DNA of 64,000 nucleotides from Bacteroidia bacterium (GTDB lineage: Bacteria; Bacteroidota; Bacteroidia; CAIKAF01). Position numbers and translations under genes: made by a program. The notes under the pieces were generated by a model that was given only the letters and a program-made list of their open reading frames with translations, was not told the origin of the DNA and did not search any database. Positions 59,449 to 64,000 of the stretch are shown here, piece after piece. The number at the start of each line of letters is the position of its first letter. Within the stretch, counting starts at the first letter, position 1. Where the stretch lies: NCBI GenBank assembly GCA_016742095.1, contig JACVCJ010000003.1, positions 75,250-139,249 of the forward strand, given 5' to 3'.

Positions 59449-60504
59449 ATGAACGTAAACGGTTTTATAAAGGCAGCGGCGGGTATGATGATCGTATTAT
59501 CGACTGCCTGCGCCGTTAAAAAAACCGTGGTGGTCGACATCCTGAAACCGGCCCGCGAAACCTTCCCTTCCTATACCCATGTGGCCATTACCGACCGCAG
59601 CAAGCTCGACTCCCTGTCGTTCAACACGGTATACCCGTCCAACCTGCTCACGTCCCGTTTCCGGGCCATTCCCAACTTCCTGGGCAGCGATGTGCTGAGT
59701 TCTTTTTACGACGGTATGGAAAATTTTCAGCGGGTACGCCTGAGCGAGATCAATCCCCTGCCCATCGTTCCGCGTGGTAAAGATTATAAGGCCCCGGCCC
59801 TGGATACGCTTACCCTGAAAAGGATCGCTTCAGAAAATCCGTCGCTGGATGCCCTGCTTACCCTGGACGGACTGAAGTACGAAATTTATACCGACGGTAA
59901 CGTATACCGTGATCAGCTGCTGCTTTCCAGCGGTAAAGCGATCGATATTCCTATCTTTTCATCTGAATATTCTTATAAAGTGCTCACGTTCTGGCGCCTG
60001 TACGATCTTAAAACGCGCAGTGTGGTCATGGAACGGGCGTTCAGCGAGGAACTGCCTTTTTATTACGACGGCTACAGCATGTACGACAATAAGGGATACG
60101 GCAACAATGAACAGGGCTGGCAACGGGCCGCCGCCTATACCGGGCTGCGTTTTGCGGCTACCTACATTCCCAGCTGGGAAGCCCAGGAACGCTACCTGTT
60201 CCCCGGCGATACCCAGCAACTGCTGGAAGCGTCTGACGATGCCGAACTGGGACGCTGGCTCGACGCCGCCGAAAAATGGGAACTGTACAAAAACCAGCAC
60301 CGCCTCAGCAAAGGCAATAAGGCTAAGGTGAACTACAACCTGGCCGTAGCCTACGAAGTACTGGGCAAGGTAACCTATGCACGCGAACTGTGCGAAGAGT
60401 CCTATGCCCTTACCAATAAGAAGTTCTACCTCGATTATGCCCGCAAACTGAAGATCCGCGAGGCCGACATCGAACTGCTCGATAAACAGTTCACCGGGCA
60501 GTAA
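59449..60504 (+). CDS. DUF6340 family lipoprotein
   Basis: A 351-residue lipoprotein with lipobox STAC (Cys21). The body has the DUF6340 pattern (LKPARETFPSYTHVAITDRSK, then RLYDLKTRSVVMERAFSEEL and WQRAAAYTGLRFAATYIPSWEAQERYLF). The last ~100 residues are helical and TPR-like (DAAEKWELYKNQHRLS, KAKVNYNLAVAYEVLGKV). Function unknown; relatives are envelope lipoproteins of Bacteroidota. It ends 21 nt before the convergent ridA gene. Confidence 0.85.
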   Translation: MNVNGFIKAAAGMMIVLSTACAVKKTVVVDILKPARETFPSYTHVAITDRSKLDSLSFNTVYPSNLLTSRFRAIPNFLGSDVLSSFYDGMENFQRVRLSEINPLPIVPRGKDYKAPALDTLTLKRIASENPSLDALLTLDGLKYEIYTDGNVYRDQLLLSSGKAIDIPIFSSEYSYKVLTFWRLYDLKTRSVVMERAFSEELPFYYDGYSMYDNKGYGNNEQGWQRAAAYTGLRFAATYIPSWEAQERYLFPGDTQQLLEASDDAELGRWLDAAEKWELYKNQHRLSKGNKAKVNYNLAVAYEVLGKVTYARELCEESYALTNKKFYLDYARKLKIREADIELLDKQFTGQ

Positions 60505-60525
60505 TTTCCTCTTTTATGTGATCGT

Positions 60526-60903
60526 TCAACCGTTGTAGGCCACTCCCGATATCTCTACGCGGGCACCGGCAGGCAGAGCGGCCACCTGTACCGTTTCGCG
60601 GGCGGGAAAATCACTGCTGAAATACGCGGCATATATTTTGTTCACTTCGGCAAAGTCCTTCATGTCCGTAAGGAAAATGCTGGTCTTTACCAGGTGTTCA
60701 AAGCCCAGACCGGCATCCTGCAGCACGGTACGCATATTTTCGAGTACCTGGCGGGTTTCCGCTTCGATGGAGCTTTGTTCCAGGCTGCCGTCCGCTTTGA
60801 GGGCAATGGCGCCGGAAAGATATACGAAGTTCCCGGCCTGTACGGCGCGGCTGTATGGACCTATGGGTGCGGGCGCGCTTTTCGATGTGATCACTTTTTT
60901 CAT
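60526..60903 (-). CDS. ridA: RidA-family enamine/imine deaminase
   Basis: A 125-residue RidA with the start APIGPYSRAVQAGNFVYLSG and the catalytic arginine in PAGARVEISGVA near the end, so it belongs to the active RidA subfamily. It hydrolyses reactive 2-aminoacrylate and related enamines produced by PLP enzymes, protecting the latter. It lies 81 nt downstream of hppD, but a strong terminator lies between them, so it is probably transcribed separately or by read-through. Confidence 0.95.
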   Translation of the reverse strand: MKKVITSKSAPAPIGPYSRAVQAGNFVYLSGAIALKADGSLEQSSIEAETRQVLENMRTVLQDAGLGFEHLVKTSIFLTDMKDFAEVNKIYAAYFSSDFPARETVQVAALPAGARVEISGVAYNG

Positions 60904-60933
60904 GCTTGCTGCGTTTAGAAGTTCAAAAGTAAA

Positions 60934-60963
60934 ATAAAAAAGCCCGGAACGATCATTCCGGGC
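60934..60963 (-). terminator. Terminator after hppD
   Basis: Stem GCCCGGAA/TTCCGGGC (60942-60949, 60956-60963) with a 6-nt loop, then TTTTTTATTTT on the minus strand. Confidence 0.9.
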
Positions 60964-60984
60964 CTGTGTATTGTGGAGCCATGC

Positions 60985-62130
60985 TTACAGGGTACCTCTG
61001 CGGGCCTGTTCGCGCTCAATAGATTCGAAAAGCGCCTTGAAATTCCCTTTTCCGAAGGATTTGGCACCCTTGCGCTGAATGATCTCGATGAATACCGTCG
61101 GGCGGTCTACGATCGGTTTCGTGAACAGCTGCAGCAAATACCCTTCATCGTCGCGGTCAACCAGGATATTCAGCCTTTTCAGGATGCTCAGTTCCTCGTC
61201 GATGTTTCCTACGCGGGCCGTAAGGTCTTCGTAATAGGTATCGGGCACTTCCAGGAATTCCACCCCGCGTTTGCGCAGGTCGGTCACCGTTTCAATAATA
61301 TCGTTGGTGGCCAGGGCCAGGTGCTGTACACCGGCGCCGTGGTAAAAGTCGATGTATTCTTCGATCTGTGATTTTTTCTTGCCTTCGGCCGGTTCGTTGA
61401 TCGGGAATTTCACAAAGCCGCTGCCGTTGCTCATTACCTTACTCATCAGGGCCGTATAATCGGTGCTGATGTCTTTATCGTCGAAGGAGATCAGCTGGGC
61501 AAAACCCATTACATCGCTGTAAAAGGTACACCATTTGCTCATCTGGCCCCAGTCTACGTTACCCACCATGTGGTCGATATACTGCAGACCGCTGCTTTCG
61601 GGATTGTACGATGTGCTCATGGCTTTGTAACCCGGCAGGAAAGCGCCTTTGTACTTCGTACGTTCCACGAAAATGTGCACGGTATCGCCGTAGGTATGAA
61701 TACCGGAACGTACCACTTCGCCGTCCTCGTCCGTTTCCACAACGGGCTCCAGGTACGGTTTGGCGCCACGGGCCACGGTCTCTTCAAAGGCCTTGCGGGC
61801 ATCGTCTACCCAGAGGGCCACTACTTTTACGCCGTCGCCGTGCAGGGAAATGTGTTTCCACAGCTCACTCTCCGGGGTCAGGGGCGCGGTAAGTACCAGG
61901 CGGATCTTACCCTGCTGCAGTACATAGGAAACGCGGTCTTTTACGCCTGTTTCCAGTCCGGCATAGGCCAGGTCCTGGAAACCGAACGCCGTTTTAAAGT
62001 AATAGGCGGCCTTTTTGGCATCGCCCACGTACATTTCCACATAGTCGGTGCCTTTCAGCGGCAGAAAGTCCTGCGCTTCGGGAACTACTTTTTTATAGGT
62101 GTGATCCAGTACATTGATATCTGCATCCAT
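60985..62130 (-). CDS. hppD: 4-Hydroxyphenylpyruvate dioxygenase
   Basis: A 381-residue Fe(II) dioxygenase converting 4-hydroxyphenylpyruvate to homogentisate in tyrosine breakdown. Two glyoxalase-fold halves are visible. Iron ligands: His in LQYIDHMVGNV (about 185), His in GAGVQHLALATND (about 265) and Glu in PTVFIEIIQRKG (about 345). The C-terminal FGKGNFKALFESIEREQ is the family gate helix. It lies 55 nt downstream of hmgA and has its own promoter overlapping the hmgA end. Confidence 0.97.
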   Translation of the reverse strand: MDADINVLDHTYKKVVPEAQDFLPLKGTDYVEMYVGDAKKAAYYFKTAFGFQDLAYAGLETGVKDRVSYVLQQGKIRLVLTAPLTPESELWKHISLHGDGVKVVALWVDDARKAFEETVARGAKPYLEPVVETDEDGEVVRSGIHTYGDTVHIFVERTKYKGAFLPGYKAMSTSYNPESSGLQYIDHMVGNVDWGQMSKWCTFYSDVMGFAQLISFDDKDISTDYTALMSKVMSNGSGFVKFPINEPAEGKKKSQIEEYIDFYHGAGVQHLALATNDIIETVTDLRKRGVEFLEVPDTYYEDLTARVGNIDEELSILKRLNILVDRDDEGYLLQLFTKPIVDRPTVFIEIIQRKGAKSFGKGNFKALFESIEREQARRGTL

Positions 62131-62164
62131 AATCGTTAAATATTTTAATAGTTAATTTTCTTTA

Positions 62165-62194
62165 CAAATTTATTAAAGAAATCTATTATTCCAA
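62165..62194 (-). promoter_or_regulatory. Promoter of hppD within the end of hmgA
   Basis: Minus-strand TTG (62194-62192), a 19-nt spacer and TAAATTTG (62172-62165). The -33 box lies in the last codons of hmgA. Confidence 0.55.
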
Positions 62195-63343
62195 CCATGA
62201 ATTCACATAGGTCGGATCTTCGATACCGAGAGCGTCTTTTGTAACCTGCAGCGGACGGAAGGTGTCGATCATCACGGCCAACTCATTGGTCTCGGTCTTG
62301 CCGATGGAGCGTTCCGTGGCGCCGGGCTGTGGACCATGCGGTACACCGCCGGGGTGCAGGGTGATCATCCCTTTTTCCACGTCGTTGCGGCTCATAAAGT
62401 CGCCGTCTACGTAGTACAGTACTTCGTCGCTGTCGATATTGCTGTGATTGTACGGCGCCGGGATACTGAGCGGATGCCAGTCGTACAGGCGCGGGCAGAA
62501 GGAGCACACCACGAACTTATCGGTCTCGAAGGTCTGGTGTACCGGGGGTGGCTGGTGTACGCGGCCCACGAGCGGTTCAAAATTGTGTATGCTGAAGCCG
62601 TAGGGATAGTTGTACCCATCCCAGCCGATCACGTCGAAGGGATGCGTGGCATAGGTAATGGAGTGCAGCAGGTCCTGCTTTTTCACTTTTACCACAAAAT
62701 CGCCCTTTTCGTCGTGCGTTTCCAGCTGCTGCGGCAGTTTATAATCGCGCTCGCAGAAGGGGGAATGTTCCATCAGCTGACCGAACCAGTTGCGGTAGCG
62801 TTTAGGCGTATAGATCGGGGTAAAGGACTCCACGATCAGCAGGCGGTTGTCTTCCGTATCAAAATGCATCTGGTAGATCATACCGCGGGGTATCAGCAGG
62901 TAATCGCCGTATTCGAAGGGAATATTGCCCACCAGCGTTTTCAGCGTGCCCGTGCCTTTGTGTACGAAGATCAGCTCATCGGCATCGGCATTTTTGTAAA
63001 AATAGTCCGTCATGCTTTTGCGCGGTGCGGCCAGCGAAATATAGCAGTCGCTGTTCACCAGCTGGTAGCGGCGGGCTTCCAGGAAATCGTCGGCCGGCTG
63101 TGTACGGAAGCCCAGCAGACGACGGGGAATGATGTTCTTTTCCACCGCCACTTCGGGTTTCATGTTCACGGGTTCGGCCACGCCGCGGACCTGTGTGGGG
63201 CGGTGCACATGGTACAGCAGGGAAGCCATACCCGAAAAACCTTCCGTTCCGAACAGCTGTTCATAGTACAGACCGCCGTCGGGCTTACGGAACTGTGTGT
63301 GTCTCTTGGGCGGGAACGCCCCCAGTTTATGATATATCGGCAT
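62186..63343 (-). CDS. hmgA: Homogentisate 1,2-dioxygenase
   Basis: From the ATG at 63343 the product is 385 residues, the size of the short bacterial form; a 50-codon upstream extension crosses the promoter and is rejected. It opens the homogentisate ring to maleylacetoacetate. Visible: YDWHPLSIPAPYNHSN, the metal Glu in DSDEVLYYVDG and the metal His in TLHPGGVPHGPQPG, plus the earlier cupin-like IPFEYGDYLLIPRG. It precedes hppD, forming a tyrosine-breakdown pair. The next enzymes (maleylacetoacetate isomerase, fumarylacetoacetase) are not in the window. Confidence 0.96.
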   Translation of the reverse strand: MPIYHKLGAFPPKRHTQFRKPDGGLYYEQLFGTEGFSGMASLLYHVHRPTQVRGVAEPVNMKPEVAVEKNIIPRRLLGFRTQPADDFLEARRYQLVNSDCYISLAAPRKSMTDYFYKNADADELIFVHKGTGTLKTLVGNIPFEYGDYLLIPRGMIYQMHFDTEDNRLLIVESFTPIYTPKRYRNWFGQLMEHSPFCERDYKLPQQLETHDEKGDFVVKVKKQDLLHSITYATHPFDVIGWDGYNYPYGFSIHNFEPLVGRVHQPPPVHQTFETDKFVVCSFCPRLYDWHPLSIPAPYNHSNIDSDEVLYYVDGDFMSRNDVEKGMITLHPGGVPHGPQPGATERSIGKTETNELAVMIDTFRPLQVTKDALGIEDPTYVNSWLE

Positions 63344-63366
63344 ACTTTTACAATAAATAGGTATTA

Positions 63367-63393
63367 CAAAGGTAGCTAATTGGAATGTAACAA
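63367..63393 (-). promoter_or_regulatory. Promoter of hmgA
   Basis: TACCTTTG at 63374-63367 on the minus strand, with a TTG at 63393-63391. The spacer of 16 nt is slightly short, so the -33 assignment is uncertain. Confidence 0.5.
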
Positions 63394-63534
63394 AATACTG
63401 ACAAAAATCAGGCTTGCCAAAAAAGAAAAATCCGGGCTCTGAAAAATTCTTGCGGGAGTGTAAATTAATTTGCTGAAAACTTGGCTTTTTCAAAATTATT
63501 TGTGCAACTTGCAGCTGTTAATTATTTTTTCATT

Positions 63535-63783
63535 ATGGCTCTTTATGTAGGAAACTTGCCCTGGCGTATGCGCGACAACGACTTGGCAGACGTATTCTCG
63601 GAATACGGACCGGTAGTGTCGGCTAAGATCGTTATCGACAACAAGACCCGCAGAAGTAAAGGTTTTGGATTCGTGGAACTTAGCGACGAAGGAAACGAGG
63701 ATGCTGCCATCGCAGGCCTCGACGGAAAAGAAACTCAAGGTCGTCAGCTCCGTGTGAGCAAGGCTATGGGCGGCAAAAAATAA
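63535..63783 (+). CDS. RNA-binding protein with one RRM
   Basis: From the ATG at 63535 the product is 82 residues: RNP2 (LYVGNLPW, residues 3-10), RNP1 (KGFGFVEL, about 42-49) and a GGKK tail, that is, a single RNA recognition motif like the small Rbp/cold-shock RRM proteins of cyanobacteria and Bacteroidota. An in-frame start 18 codons upstream is rejected because its added residues lie outside the domain. It probably acts as an RNA chaperone. A very strong terminator follows. Confidence 0.93.
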   Translation: MALYVGNLPWRMRDNDLADVFSEYGPVVSAKIVIDNKTRRSKGFGFVELSDEGNEDAAIAGLDGKETQGRQLRVSKAMGGKK

Positions 63784-63834
63784 AATTACGGGCTAACCCT
63801 AATTTTCAGTAACCGTCTTTTCTGAACCTTATTT

Positions 63835-63868
63835 AAGCTGTCTCGCTGCAAAGCGGGACAGCTTTTTT
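63835..63868 (+). terminator. Strong terminator after the RRM gene
   Basis: A 13-bp stem (AAGCTGTCTCGCT with AGCGGGACAGCTT, 63835-63847 and 63852-63864; one G-T wobble) closed by a GCAA tetraloop and followed by six T. Confidence 0.95.
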
Positions 63869-63891
63869 CGTTAGGGGCGGCCCGCATTTTC

Positions 63892-64000
63892 TCAGGACGA
63901 ACGATAGTCCGTTTCGTGGTACGTTTTTACATGCGGTCCCAGGAAGAGACGGGCATACATGCGTATCAGCGAAATGCCGCCGAAAATAAAGCCGAGCGCA
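63892..64000 (-). CDS. C-terminal end of a membrane protein, start outside window
   Basis: The last 35 complete codons read into a TGA at 63894-63892. The visible end (ALGFIFGGISLIRMYARLFL then GPHVKTYHETDYRSS) is one hydrophobic segment followed by a polar tail. Too little is present to name a family. Confidence 0.6.
   Translation of the reverse strand, partial: ALGFIFGGISLIRMYARLFLGPHVKTYHETDYRSS

Noticed and set aside
63344-63493. 50-codon N-terminal extension of hmgA
   Set aside because: It runs through the promoter region and does not resemble the family; the homologous N-terminus begins at 63343.
1-64000. tRNA, rRNA or transposase genes
   Set aside because: I looked for TTCGA/TTCAA-type T-loop arms, rRNA-like blocks and DDE or HUH transposase motifs and saw none. 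A covariance-model search would be needed to exclude small RNAs.

Overview
The window (64 kb, roughly 50-55% GC by eye) comes from a Bacteroidota chromosome, most likely of the Chitinophagales/Sphingobacteriales kind. The evidence is eight proteins with type IX secretion system (T9SS) C-terminal signals, Bacteroidota promoters of the form TTG-N(18-22)-TAnnTTTG, a type III glutamine synthetase, DUF2723, DUF3667 and DUF6340 proteins, a HmuY-type heme operon, and the gene order prs-rplY-pth. No tRNA, rRNA, CRISPR array, insertion sequence or T9SS machinery gene was seen. Most genes lie on the minus strand.

Layout. 1-2.7 kb: a DUF1800-DUF1501 pair, the second gene running off the left edge. 3.0-4.3 kb: a PKD-domain T9SS cargo. 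4.4-6.2 kb (+): a short-chain dehydrogenase and a steroid 5-alpha-reductase-like membrane protein, 3 nt apart. 6.2-10.7 kb (-): a heme-uptake-like operon made of a T9SS-anchored HmuY-like protein, a TonB-dependent receptor and a HmuY lipoprotein, with a recognisable promoter and a palindrome resembling a DtxR/IdeR box. 10.9-12.4 kb: a tail-fibre-like protein with an S74 chaperone domain in front of a T9SS signal. 12.6-16.1 kb: a small lipoprotein, pheS, an omega-amidase and a methionine/glutamine-type aminotransferase. 16.3-36.3 kb: four consecutive T9SS cargo proteins of 687, 1850, 2263 and 1679 aa built from repeated Ig-like, fibronectin, anchor and beta-helix modules. 36.4-38.4 kb: a Prc-type protease.

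38.4-40.4 kb: a clearly AT-richer two-gene patch (HExxH membrane protein and AraC-type regulator) that looks acquired. 40.5-43.8 kb: housekeeping genes hldD, pth, rplY, prs. 44.0-49.6 kb: little-known genes, including a bactofilin/beta-helix-like protein, an S41 peptidase, a DUF1801 protein and an outer-membrane-barrel-like protein. 49.7-53.1 kb (+): a large DUF2723 GT-C membrane protein. 53.4-56.9 kb: a DUF3667 protein and an SprB-repeat T9SS cargo. 57.0-59.2 kb: glnN. 59.4-60.5 kb (+): a DUF6340 lipoprotein. 60.5-63.3 kb: ridA, hppD and hmgA (tyrosine to maleylacetoacetate). 63.5 kb (+): a small RRM RNA-binding protein. The right edge holds the end of an unidentified membrane protein.

How it fits together: the eight T9SS cargo genes sum to about 26 kb, around 41% of the window. 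The theme is cell-surface display: adhesin-like fibres, a surface heme-capture layer feeding a TonB receptor, and (inference) a GT-C enzyme that could glycosylate exported proteins. The best candidates for something new are the HmuY module moved onto a T9SS anchor together with its DtxR-like box, the S74-T9SS fusion, the AT-rich regulator/metalloprotease patch whose start codon lies in a 14-bp tandem duplication, and a GC-rich noncoding element upstream of pheS.
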